A DNA stretch of 64,000 nt. Origin: Gardnerella swidsinskii (GTDB taxonomy: Bacteria; Actinomycetota; Actinomycetes; Actinomycetales; Bifidobacteriaceae). The notes under the pieces are model-generated. The model was given only the letters and a program-made list of their open reading frames with translations, had not been told where the DNA came from and did not search any database. The DNA lies in contig NZ_QJVB01000001.1 in assembly GCF_003397705.1 (NCBI RefSeq), positions 372,001 to 436,000 on the forward strand, read 5' to 3'. Within the stretch, counting starts at the first letter, position 1; each line of letters begins with the position of its first letter. Position numbers and translations under genes: made by a program. Shown here one piece after another: positions 51,888 through 59,556 of this stretch.

Positions 51888-52229
51888 TCAGGATTCAGAA
51901 TCATCAGATTCGTAAGATTTAGCTTGTTCAACCAAATCTTCCAAATCAGAAGCTAGTAATGCTCCAGCTTGTCTATAAATAACTTCGCCGCGCTTAATAA
52001 CCATTACTGTTGGAACAGCTTGGATTTGAGCAGCTGCAGCAATCTCGTTGCTTTTGTCAATATCAACTTTTACGAAAGGAATTTCGGGATATTTTTCGCT
52101 GACCTTCTCAAAAATAGGACCAAAAGATCTGCATGGACCGCACCATGTTGCCCAAAAATCAACAACAACTATTTCATTTGTCGAAGCAATCTTCTCAAAA
52201 TTTTCTGTAGTAGCATGTATTGCTGCCAT
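51888..52229 (-). CDS. trxA: Thioredoxin
   Basis: Disulphide reductant of 113 residues. The active site FWATWCGPC has its Cys pair at 30 and 33. AVPTVMVIKRGEVIYRQAGAL carries the cis-Pro, and VVVDFW the buried Asp. An acidic Ser/Asp/Glu tail extends the end. A TTGAGGGGG stretch precedes the ATG. Divergent from serS. Confidence 0.95.
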   Translation of the reverse strand: MAAIHATTENFEKIASTNEIVVVDFWATWCGPCRSFGPIFEKVSEKYPEIPFVKVDIDKSNEIAAAAQIQAVPTVMVIKRGEVIYRQAGALLASDLEDLVEQAKSYESDDSES

Positions 52230-52322
52230 ATTACCCCCTCAATATTTTGCGTATTTGCTTTATTGTACGTGCCGCCTTGCATAAAGTTGCCGATAGTGCG
52301 CTTATCTGTCGTCTTGCGGCAC

Positions 52323-52328
52323 TAGGCT
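52323..52328 (+). promoter_or_regulatory. -10-like element close to the serS start
   Basis: TAGGCT (TANNNT) ends 7 bases before ATG 52336. An AGGAG lies between them, so either a leaderless or a conventional start is possible. Confidence 0.35.
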
Positions 52329-52335
52329 AGGAGTC

Positions 52336-53622
52336 ATGCTTGATATCCAATTTATTCGTGAACATGCCGACGTAGTTAAGGAATCGCAGCGCAAGCGCGG
52401 TGAATCCGTTGAGCTCGTCGATGAAGTATTGCACAGCGATGATTTGCGCCGAACCGCTCTTAAGGCTTTTGAAGAAGCTCGCGCCGAGCAAAAAGCTATT
52501 GGTAAGAAGGTTGCAACAGCTAGCGCAGAGGAAAAGGCTGCGCTTATTGCCGAAACTAAAGAATTAGCTTCGAAAGTTGCGGAATACAAAGCTGAATCCG
52601 AAAAAGCTACTGCCGACTACACTACAGCAATGTGGAAGCTTTCTAACATCGTTGAAGATGAAGCTCCAGAAGGCGGAGAAGACGACTATGTTGTAGTTAA
52701 GAAGGTTGGTACGCCTCGCGATTTTGCAGCTGAAGGTTTTGAGCCAAAGGATCATTTGACTCTTGGAACTGGCGTTGCTGGAATTGATATGCGTCGCGGC
52801 GTGAAGGTTGCAGGATCTCGCTTCTACTTCTTGCGCGGTGCTGTGGCTCGCTTGCAAATCGCAATGCTTACTATGGCTGTTGATCAAGCCGAAGAGCACG
52901 GTTTTACGCTTGCGATTACGCCAACGCTTGTTCGTCCAGAAGTAATGCGCGGAACTGGCTTCTTGAATTCTCACGCGGACGAGATTTACCGTTTGCGCGA
53001 ACCAGATGATCAGTATTTGGTCGGTACTTCCGAAGTTGCTTTGGCTGGTATGCATGAGGATGAGATTCTTGACTTAAGCAATGGTGCTTTGCGTTATTGC
53101 GGTTGGTCGAGCTGCTACCGTCGTGAGGCTGGTGCTGCCGGAAAGGATACTTCTGGTATTATTCGCGTGCATCAGTTTGATAAAGTTGAGATGTTCGTTT
53201 ATTGCAAGCAGGAAGATTCTCGCGCTGAGCATCAGAAGTTGCTAGGCATGGAGCAAGAAATGCTTGCTAAGGTAGAAGTGCCTTACCGCATTATTGATAC
53301 TGCTGCAGGTGACCTTGGTTCTTCTGCCGCTCGTAAGTTTGATTGCGAAGCTTGGGTTCCAACGCAAGGACGTTACCGTGAGCTTACTTCTACTTCTAAC
53401 TGCACTGAGTATCAGGCTCGCCGCTTGAATGTGCGTGAACGTATGGAAGATGGTGGAACTCGTCCAGTTAGTACGCTTAACGGCACTTTGGCTACTACTC
53501 GCTGGCTTGTGGCTATTTTGGAAAATCATCAGCATGAAGATGGTTCGATTGATATTCCAAAGGCTATGCAAGCTTATATGGGTGGCAAGGAAGTCATTGA
53601 GCCTACTAAGTGGGAAGCGTGA
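52336..53622 (+). CDS. serS: Seryl-tRNA synthetase
   Basis: Charges tRNA-Ser; 428 residues. The N-terminal antiparallel coiled coil ([18 protein letters not shown] to about residue 110) grips the long variable arm. Class II motifs follow: motif 1 near [17 protein letters not shown], motif 2 [32 protein letters not shown], and motif 3 [31 protein letters not shown] and [11 protein letters not shown] are the adenylate and serine sites. Single-gene unit with a terminator. Confidence 0.97.
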   Translation: MLDIQFIREHADVVKESQRKRGESVELVDEVLHSDDLRRTALKAFEEARAEQKAIGKKVATASAEEKAALIAETKELASKVAEYKAESEKATADYTTAMWKLSNIVEDEAPEGGEDDYVVVKKVGTPRDFAAEGFEPKDHLTLGTGVAGIDMRRGVKVAGSRFYFLRGAVARLQIAMLTMAVDQAEEHGFTLAITPTLVRPEVMRGTGFLNSHADEIYRLREPDDQYLVGTSEVALAGMHEDEILDLSNGALRYCGWSSCYRREAGAAGKDTSGIIRVHQFDKVEMFVYCKQEDSRAEHQKLLGMEQEMLAKVEVPYRIIDTAAGDLGSSAARKFDCEAWVPTQGRYRELTSTSNCTEYQARRLNVRERMEDGGTRPVSTLNGTLATTRWLVAILENHQHEDGSIDIPKAMQAYMGGKEVIEPTKWEA

Positions 53623-53676
53623 GTTTACTCGTGCACAAACACGGCGTTTGTTTCAAAAAACCGTTTAATTAGCTAC

Positions 53677-53710
53677 AAAGCCCGGGAAATTGCCTGGGCT
53701 TTATTTTTTA
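53677..53710 (+). terminator. Terminator after serS
   Basis: AAAGCCCGGG-AAATTG-CCTGGGCTTT with a one-base offset, then ATTTTTTA. Confidence 0.85.
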
Positions 53711-53818
53711 GTTGATAAGCTTTTTGAATCTGGGTGTTGTGTGTTGCGTTCTATACGTGATGATATGCTTACCACTTGTGCGTTGAAAGCGGCAATTTGA
53801 TTGCTTTCGTGCGCAAAT

Positions 53819-53903
53819 GGATGGGTGTCCGAGCGGTCTAAGGAGACGGTCTTGAAAACCGTTGTAGGGAAACCTACCGCGAGTTCGAATCTCGCCTCAT
53901 CCG
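53819..53903 (+). tRNA. tRNA-Ser (anticodon UGA)
   Basis: Acceptor GGATGGG/CTCATCC (with one G-T pair), anticodon arm ACGGT-CTTGAAA-ACCGT (anticodon TGA), long variable arm GTAGGGAAACCTAC, T-loop TTCGAAT. No CCA in the DNA. Confidence 0.94.
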
Positions 53904-53953
53904 CAGAGTAATAAGCTTCAAGCTGCATTTCGCGCTTGAAGCTTTTTTATTCT

Positions 53954-53996
53954 GCCGAGCTTTCTCAGGACTGAAAGTGCACTGTACTTTCAGTGA
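53954..53996. repeat. Long palindrome downstream of tRNA-Ser
   Basis: CCGAGCTTTC ... GAAAGCTCGG form the outer arms and ACTGAAAGT / ACTTTCAGT the inner arms. The layout resembles the Family A core with different sequence in both arms. Confidence 0.6.
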
Positions 53997-54120
53997 AAGC
54001 TCGGTCTGTCTTCGTCTCGATTGACGGGAAAGGGCGTGAAGGTGGCGGAAAGTTTGCAGTCGTGTAAAGGAAGGGTCGTTTGCGAGCGAGAATCCGATCG
54101 AAACGTGCGCTCGCTCGATT

Positions 54121-55434
54121 TTAGCGCGCGGAGTAGTGACGCTCTTGTGATGTGATGTCGTCCAGGAAGAAGCTTGCACCTTCGCGGCAAGACGTGCTGC
54201 TTTCGAAATCTTCCGGAGCGTAAGGCGCAACGCTTTCAAACATCTCCTCGTAATCAGCAACGCTTAAATGCACGCGCGAATCAAGCATATCCGCATGCTC
54301 GCGCGCAAACAGCGCATCTCTAAATCCTGGCGCAATCGTGCCGCTGAAAAATTCACCAACAGCGCCGGAACCATAAGAAAATAGTCCAATCTTATCGCCG
54401 CTTTTAAGTGCAGTAAGATCACTATTTTCGCAAGTAAATTCGTCTAACTCAAGTAAAGACAGCAATCCCAAATACAGGGAACCCGTATAGATGTTGCCTA
54501 CACGACGGCTGTACTTCGTGCTGGTTTCGTAGCGCGAAAGTAAGCGATTGCGCGACGACTCGCTTAGGTTGCTATTATCGCAAGAATCAGAGCAAGAATT
54601 TGCGCAAGAATCCATCGCAGCCTTAAGTGCTTTCAAACCCATTTTCGTATATGGCAAATGGAAGCACAATCCGGCGAAATCGCTGAAATTGCAATCGTTT
54701 TGCGCGCAATACTTTTGCCAAACTTCGCAGAAAAATTGTATGTATTGCTCGGTTGAAAACTTGCCGCGAGCAAGAGCGGTGTCTTGGTAAACAGGTCGCC
54801 AAAAGTCCTGAATATCCGCGGATTTTACAACGCTGTCGTCGTTAATTTTAAGCACGTGCGGATTCGCGCTCACAAGCATTGCCACAGCCCCAGCGCCTTG
54901 CGTAACTTCGCCAGGGGTAGCAAGCCCGTAGCGCGCAATATCGGCTGCAATAACAAGCACTTGCGGATTTTTTTCTGCGTGCGCGCGCACGTAATCGCAT
55001 GCCATCATCAAAGCTGCCGTTCCGCCGTAGCAAGCCTCTTTTACTTCAATAGAGCGCACCCACGGCGTGAGTTTTAGCAAATTTTGAACGTATAGCGCGC
55101 TGGATTTACTTGCGTCGACGCCGCTTTCTGTGCCGACGATGAGCATTTTGAGGCGATTGCTATCGATGTATGGTAGCAGTGGGAGTGCGGCTTGCGCGGC
55201 GAGAGTGACGATGTCTTGGTGATTTGGTGGCACGGATTGTTCGCTTTGACCGATTCCGATTGTGAATTTGTTAGGGTCGATTCCGTGGTGTTCCGCCAAT
55301 TCCTCGAGGTTTAGGTAATAGTGCGGCGTTGCGAAGGAGATGCGGTCAATGCCGACGGCAAGGGGAGTGGTTGCGGAGGTTGTGGTTGTGTTGGCTGCTG
55401 CGGTTGCTGATATTTTGATATTTTGTGTGCTCAT
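54121..55434 (-). CDS. mvaS: Hydroxymethylglutaryl-CoA synthase
   Basis: Condenses acetyl-CoA and acetoacetyl-CoA to HMG-CoA, second step of the mevalonate route; 437 residues, thiolase fold. The catalytic Cys135 is in EVKEACYGGTAALMMA. The acid/base elements are in VGIDRISFATPHYYLNLEELA and FCFHLPYTKMGLKAL-like (CFHLPYTKMGLKALK). GLFSYGSGAVGEFFSG is the family C-terminal motif. A Cys/Ser/Asn-rich insertion (near 54560-54610) is coded by a GCAAGAATC-type repeat. The N-terminus has a Thr/Ala run of about 15 extra residues. HMG-CoA reductase lies 23 bases upstream on the same strand. Confidence 0.94.
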   Translation of the reverse strand: MSTQNIKISATAAANTTTTSATTPLAVGIDRISFATPHYYLNLEELAEHHGIDPNKFTIGIGQSEQSVPPNHQDIVTLAAQAALPLLPYIDSNRLKMLIVGTESGVDASKSSALYVQNLLKLTPWVRSIEVKEACYGGTAALMMACDYVRAHAEKNPQVLVIAADIARYGLATPGEVTQGAGAVAMLVSANPHVLKINDDSVVKSADIQDFWRPVYQDTALARGKFSTEQYIQFFCEVWQKYCAQNDCNFSDFAGLCFHLPYTKMGLKALKAAMDSCANSCSDSCDNSNLSESSRNRLLSRYETSTKYSRRVGNIYTGSLYLGLLSLLELDEFTCENSDLTALKSGDKIGLFSYGSGAVGEFFSGTIAPGFRDALFAREHADMLDSRVHLSVADYEEMFESVAPYAPEDFESSTSCREGASFFLDDITSQERHYSAR

Positions 55435-55457
55435 TTGTCATAAACCCCTAAATTTTC

Positions 55458-56789
55458 TTAATTTTTACTTGATTCTCGTAACTTTTGAAGTAATTGCGTA
55501 ACTTTTTCTGTAGTTCTTTCTGCAGGGCTAAGTTGCAAAATATTATGCGTGATTTCTGCGATTTCCGCACCTTTGGCACCTGCTGCAATTGCCAGGTTTG
55601 AAGACTGCAATGCCATGTGACCTGCTTGAATTCCAGGGCCTGCTAGTGCGCGAAGAGCCGCAAGATTTTGCACCAAACCGAGCGCGGCAAGCGTATTTCT
55701 AAAGTCGTTTGCGTTTTTGTATTTGCCGATTTTGATCGCGAGTTTTGCCATTGGAAGCGATGAGATTGAGCCGCCGACAATGCCGATCTGTAGCGGAATT
55801 TCAATACTGCCGTGGAGTATGGTTTTTCCGTTTAAAGTTTCGGTGTTCCACTTTGACAGTGGTAGGTAGCGACCGGAACGCGCCGCCCACGCGTGTGCTG
55901 CCGATTCTAGCGCTCGCGTATCATTCCCGGACGCGAGCGCGGCTCCTGCGATTCCGTTTAGGATTCCTTTGTTGTGCGTGGCGGCGCGTGCAGGGTCGCT
56001 GGCGGCAAGCGCGCTCAATGCCGCGATTCGGCCCGCAAGGCGCTTTCCCTCGCGCTCTCGTTCAGAGTCTTCCAGCCGCCTGGATGCTAGTGCTTCAACC
56101 GGTATATGCACTTCTGCTGTGCTGGCAACGCGGCTGGTGTTCGTGAGTATTGCAACTAGCGCCTGCACGCCGAGCCAGCTTTCCAGCTGGGCTTTGACGG
56201 CTTCGCCCATAGTGTTCACTGTGTTTGCGCCCATTGCGTCGCATGTGTCTACGTCAATCTCGAGCTTTGCGAAGCCGTGCAAAGCTGAAGCGCGGCATTT
56301 TCGCGCGCCGCCACCCCTTTTACTCATTGATGGGTGTGACTCGTTTGCAATGCGCAACAGCTCTGCAACCTTTTCTTTATCTTCAACGATTCTGCTCAAA
56401 CGCGCCGCCACGCTCCCGTCAGCGTCCTCAAAAGCTATTTGCGCTGTAGTCACGTATTGTGGCGAGTTTGCTACAATGCAGCCTTCAATGCTTGTTGCAG
56501 CAATCCGCGCCCCATTGCACGCAGCTGCAATCACGGATGGCTCCTCAGTTGCAACCAGCACGTCACGCACTTCGCCGTTCACAATCAGCCCACGCACAAC
56601 GCCAACCGGCAGCGTATACTTTCCAATTTGATGCTCAATCATATGATTTGCAACGTCTGCAGGAATTGTAGTATCAGAACTTTCCGCAAACTGTTTAAGC
56701 AAAAATGCTGCCTCAGTATCGTTAATTGCGCCCTCATTTTGCAAGGTTTTTATGCGATTTTCCACGCTTAATTCACGAAAAGCAGCCAT
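55458..56789 (-). CDS. mvaA: Hydroxymethylglutaryl-CoA reductase, class II
   Basis: Reduces HMG-CoA to mevalonate; 443 residues. It shows LPVGVVRGLIVNG, ATEEPSVIAAACNGA (catalytic Glu), IDVDTCDAMGANTVNTMGEAV (catalytic Asp and cofactor loop), ATHNKGILNGI (catalytic Lys) and GHMALQSSNLAIAAGA. Length and motifs fit the bacterial class II enzyme. ATG 56789 is taken with GAGGTG 6 bases upstream; a GTG at 56798 overlaps that site. It lies between mvaS and the thiolase gene. Confidence 0.95.
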   Translation of the reverse strand: MAAFRELSVENRIKTLQNEGAINDTEAAFLLKQFAESSDTTIPADVANHMIEHQIGKYTLPVGVVRGLIVNGEVRDVLVATEEPSVIAAACNGARIAATSIEGCIVANSPQYVTTAQIAFEDADGSVAARLSRIVEDKEKVAELLRIANESHPSMSKRGGGARKCRASALHGFAKLEIDVDTCDAMGANTVNTMGEAVKAQLESWLGVQALVAILTNTSRVASTAEVHIPVEALASRRLEDSEREREGKRLAGRIAALSALAASDPARAATHNKGILNGIAGAALASGNDTRALESAAHAWAARSGRYLPLSKWNTETLNGKTILHGSIEIPLQIGIVGGSISSLPMAKLAIKIGKYKNANDFRNTLAALGLVQNLAALRALAGPGIQAGHMALQSSNLAIAAGAKGAEIAEITHNILQLSPAERTTEKVTQLLQKLRESSKN

Positions 56790-56835
56790 CGAAATCACCT
56801 CATGATTTGTAGACTACGAATGCTTCTGATTGCTT

Positions 56836-56905
56836 TGCATTCTGACTTGGTTGTTTGCATTCTGACTTTATTGTTTTACATTCTGACTTTATTGTTTCGC
56901 ATTCT
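56836..56905. repeat. Three tandem 20-21 bp repeats at the 3' end of the thiolase gene
   Basis: Near copies of GCATTCTGACTTTATTGTTT run in tandem across the last codons and the stop of the thiolase gene (56876-56878). Copy number changes would alter the C-terminus. Confidence 0.8.
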
Positions 56906-58138
56906 AATTTGCATAGAAACGCCGATTCCGCCGCCGACGCACAGCGCAGCAACTCCATTTAACTTATTGCTATCTCGCAAAGCGTATATAAGCGTCGTCA
57001 AAATCCTCGCTCCGCTAGCGCCAAGTGGATGTCCGAGTGCAATTGCTCCACCGCGTACGTTGAGTTTTGACTCGTCAATATGAAGTTGCTCCGAAACGGC
57101 AATGCTTTGCGCTGCAAACGCTTCGTTTATTTCGAATAAGTCAATGTTGTCAACGTTGCTGCCGGTCGCATTTAGCATGCGTTCCATTACATGTTTTGGA
57201 GCGTATCCCATTAAATCTGGGTCGATTCCGCCTTCTGCGAATCCCACAATTTGTGCAAGATATTCAATTCCGTGCGCTTGCGCGTAATCTTTGCTCATAA
57301 GCACTAGAGCTGCAGCTCCGTCGTTAATTCCGCTTGCGTTTCCTGCAGTTACAGTCGATTCGTGCTTGCAAACTTCGTTTTCGCCAACTTCGCGCTTGTC
57401 AACTTCGCAAGTCGCGTCCGCAGTTTCTTCCGACGCTTTAAAAAGCGTGCGCAATTTCGACAACTGCTCTAAAGACGTATCTTCGCGAGGATGCTCGTCG
57501 CGAGTTATAACAGTTCCGTTTGCAAGCGTTACTGGCACAATTTCAGAAGCAAAATCACCTCTTTTAATAGCGGCAACAGCTTTTTGGTGAGATTTAAGTG
57601 CAAAAATATCTTGTGCTTCGCGAGTGATACCAAATTTTGCTGCAACATTTTCTGCAGTAACGCCCATTGCGTCGCCAGTAAAAGCGTCGTTTAAGCCGTC
57701 TCGTTGCAAACCGTCAATAAGCGCAAAATTCCCGTATTTGTGTCCGCTAAATCGCGAATTAGTTGCGTAAAACGGTACGTTGCTCATGCTTTCAGTGCCG
57801 CCTGCAACAACAACTTGCGCATCTCCCATAACGATTGCGGATTGTGCTAAGCGCACTGCTTTTAAGCCGGATCCGCATACTTCGTTAATTGTCATTGCGC
57901 AGCTAGAAGTATCTAATCCTGCTTTTAACGCAATTTGGCGAGCAACGTTTTGTCCGCTGCCTGCTTGTAATACGTTTCCAAAAATAGCTTGATCCACGTC
58001 GTGTGAGCTAATTCTAGCGCGTTCTATTGCTGCTTTTGCTGCGATTGTTCCTAAATCAACTGAGGAAAGCGAAGATAAGCTGCCGCCGAATTTGCCAATA
58101 GGCGTACGTACAGCGCTTGCAATCACCACTTCAGTCAT
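56876..58138 (-). CDS. Acetyl-CoA C-acetyltransferase (thiolase)
   Basis: Makes acetoacetyl-CoA, the entry to the mevalonate route; 420 residues from ATG 58138. The acyl-enzyme Cys88 is in INEVCGSGLKAVRLAQ. GGTESMSNVPF, INEAFAAQSIAV, GGAIALGHPLGASGARIL (His) and the second Cys in LCVGGGIG are all present. AGGTGG is 8 bases before ATG 58138; a GTG at 58150 overlaps it. A Glu/Lys/Cys insertion (57350-57425) has repeated AACTTCG units. The end (RMRNNKVRM) is coded by tandem repeats. With mvaA and mvaS it forms the lower-numbered half of the pathway. Confidence 0.94.
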   Translation of the reverse strand: MTEVVIASAVRTPIGKFGGSLSSLSSVDLGTIAAKAAIERARISSHDVDQAIFGNVLQAGSGQNVARQIALKAGLDTSSCAMTINEVCGSGLKAVRLAQSAIVMGDAQVVVAGGTESMSNVPFYATNSRFSGHKYGNFALIDGLQRDGLNDAFTGDAMGVTAENVAAKFGITREAQDIFALKSHQKAVAAIKRGDFASEIVPVTLANGTVITRDEHPREDTSLEQLSKLRTLFKASEETADATCEVDKREVGENEVCKHESTVTAGNASGINDGAAALVLMSKDYAQAHGIEYLAQIVGFAEGGIDPDLMGYAPKHVMERMLNATGSNVDNIDLFEINEAFAAQSIAVSEQLHIDESKLNVRGGAIALGHPLGASGARILTTLIYALRDSNKLNGVAALCVGGGIGVSMQIRMRNNKVRM

Positions 58139-58557
58139 ATGTTTAGCCACCTAATCAATTGTTTGTTGCAATACGTGTTGAAGTATACCAACCGGACTAC
58201 TTTATCGTATTTTTCGACAAAATTACCATTTGCGAAAAATTTTTCTCGTTTCCTTCACAATTAAGCGTGCTTCAATGAGTTTGCGCTTCCGAATCCGGCA
58301 TAAACTTTACAGCCGCGTAAATTAAGAGTCGTATTTCTCCCAAACCTTCTGAAGCTTTGCAGTAATGCTCTGCAAACGTTGATTTACTACTGTCCAAAGA
58401 ACGCTAACATCCGTGCTGCTGCACACGTCACACCGGGCACAAATACCACACACCCCACCGCAGCTTAATTTTGTGACTTTAGTTGCACGAATACCAGTGT
58501 GGTAGAGATTTGAGATTTTTCGCACTGAGCGAAGGACGCTCGCGCAGCGCTTTGACC

Positions 58558-58586
58558 GAGCTTGAAATCATTGGGATTTCAAGCTC
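58558..58586. repeat. 12-bp hairpin
   Basis: GAGCTTGAAATC / GATTTCAAGCTC with a 5-base loop. Confidence 0.75.
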
Positions 58587-58597
58587 CTTCAAAGCGT

Positions 58598-58646
58598 GAT
58601 TTGGCTCAATTGTGAAGCACGGTGTACTTCACAATTGAGCCAAATC
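58598..58646. repeat. Perfect 20-bp hairpin
   Basis: GATTTGGCTCAATTGTGAAG (58598-58617) is exactly complementary to 58627-58646 around a 9-base loop. Confidence 0.85.
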
Positions 58647-58647
58647 A

Positions 58648-58785
58648 GCCGAACGGCTACCAATAGCCGTGAGGAATAAGCTCGCTACGAAACTCGCGTT
58701 GGAAGTCCACTGGACTTCCAACGCGAGTTTCCGCTCCGAGTTACTTTCGCGCGCTACGCTCTAAGCGCGAAAGCAGGTCGGAGCG
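58648..58785. repeat. Family A intergenic palindromic element, copy 4 (inverted)
   Basis: Read on the minus strand it gives the same order as the other copies: CCGACCTGCTTTCGCGC, GCGCGAAAGTAACTCGGAGCG, AAACTCGCG, the TTGGAAGTCCA palindrome, then CGCGAGTTTCGTAGCGAGC. It abuts the xpt stop codon. Confidence 0.85.
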
Positions 58786-59367
58786 CTACTTACGGAACGA
58801 AATCGAGCCGTCAACAGGATCCATCGCGTCAACAATCGCCAGCGAATCCAAGTCATATCCGGCTTCACGAAGCGCATCTCCACCACCTTGGAAGCCCTTT
58901 TCGATAGCGATTCCAATGCCGGCAACGCTAGCTCCAGCATGATTGCAAATGTCGATTAATCCTTGCAAAGCTTTGCCGTTCGCCAAAAAATCATCCAAAA
59001 TAAGCACGCGATCTTCCGCACTTAAATACTTACGTGACACAATCACCGGAAACTCGCGCTGCTTTGTAAAAGAAAATACCGTAGATACGTATTGGTCGCC
59101 ATCGAGATTAATTGACTGAGCTTTCTTTGCAAAAACTACAGGAACTCCGCCAAAATGACGTGCTGCAACACATGCAATTCCAATACCAGAAGCTTCAATC
59201 GTAAGAATCTTAGTAATATTTGCGTCGCGGAAATGCTCAGCCCAAGCGGCTCCCATATGATCAAATAAATTCACATCGCACTGGTGGTTCAAAAAAGCGT
59301 CTACTTTTAATACATTGCCTGGTTTTACGATACCATCTTGGAGAATGCGTTCTTCCAGTTCTTGCAC
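58786..59367 (-). CDS. xpt: Xanthine phosphoribosyltransferase (GTG start)
   Basis: Converts xanthine and PRPP to XMP in purine salvage; 193 residues, close to B. subtilis Xpt. It shows [47 protein letters not shown], and the PRPP loop [15 protein letters not shown], then [16 protein letters not shown]. The start is GTG 59367, 7 bases after AAGGGG. A Family A element begins at the stop codon. No purine riboswitch was recognised in the 190-base upstream spacer. Confidence 0.95.
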   Translation of the reverse strand: MQELEERILQDGIVKPGNVLKVDAFLNHQCDVNLFDHMGAAWAEHFRDANITKILTIEASGIGIACVAARHFGGVPVVFAKKAQSINLDGDQYVSTVFSFTKQREFPVIVSRKYLSAEDRVLILDDFLANGKALQGLIDICNHAGASVAGIGIAIEKGFQGGGDALREAGYDLDSLAIVDAMDPVDGSISFRK

Positions 59368-59556
59368 GATGCGCCCCTTCTTACGAACAATTACATTGCA
59401 GTACGCTCAAGCATACCCAAGTTCGTGACACAATACGAGTAAAAACGACTGCAGCATGTGGTAAACCTGATTAAATACGTGCGCAATTAAAACGTGGGGG
59501 CGTTTTATTGCTGAAGCTAAAACGTAGGTAATTGGCAGCATTAATGGAGTACAAGT

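Larger units (their letters stand above)
58139..58785. other. Gene-free region rich in palindromes between xpt and the thiolase gene
   Basis: About 645 bases with no convincing gene. From left: the thiolase promoter region, an AAACTTTACAG motif near 58307-58317, an inverted copy of the 30671-30700 block (58497-58530), two hairpins (58558-58586, 58598-58646) and a Family A element. Confidence 0.6.

Noticed and set aside
59368..59556. Purine riboswitch before xpt
   Set aside because: xpt often has one, but no conserved purine-riboswitch core was found in this spacer.
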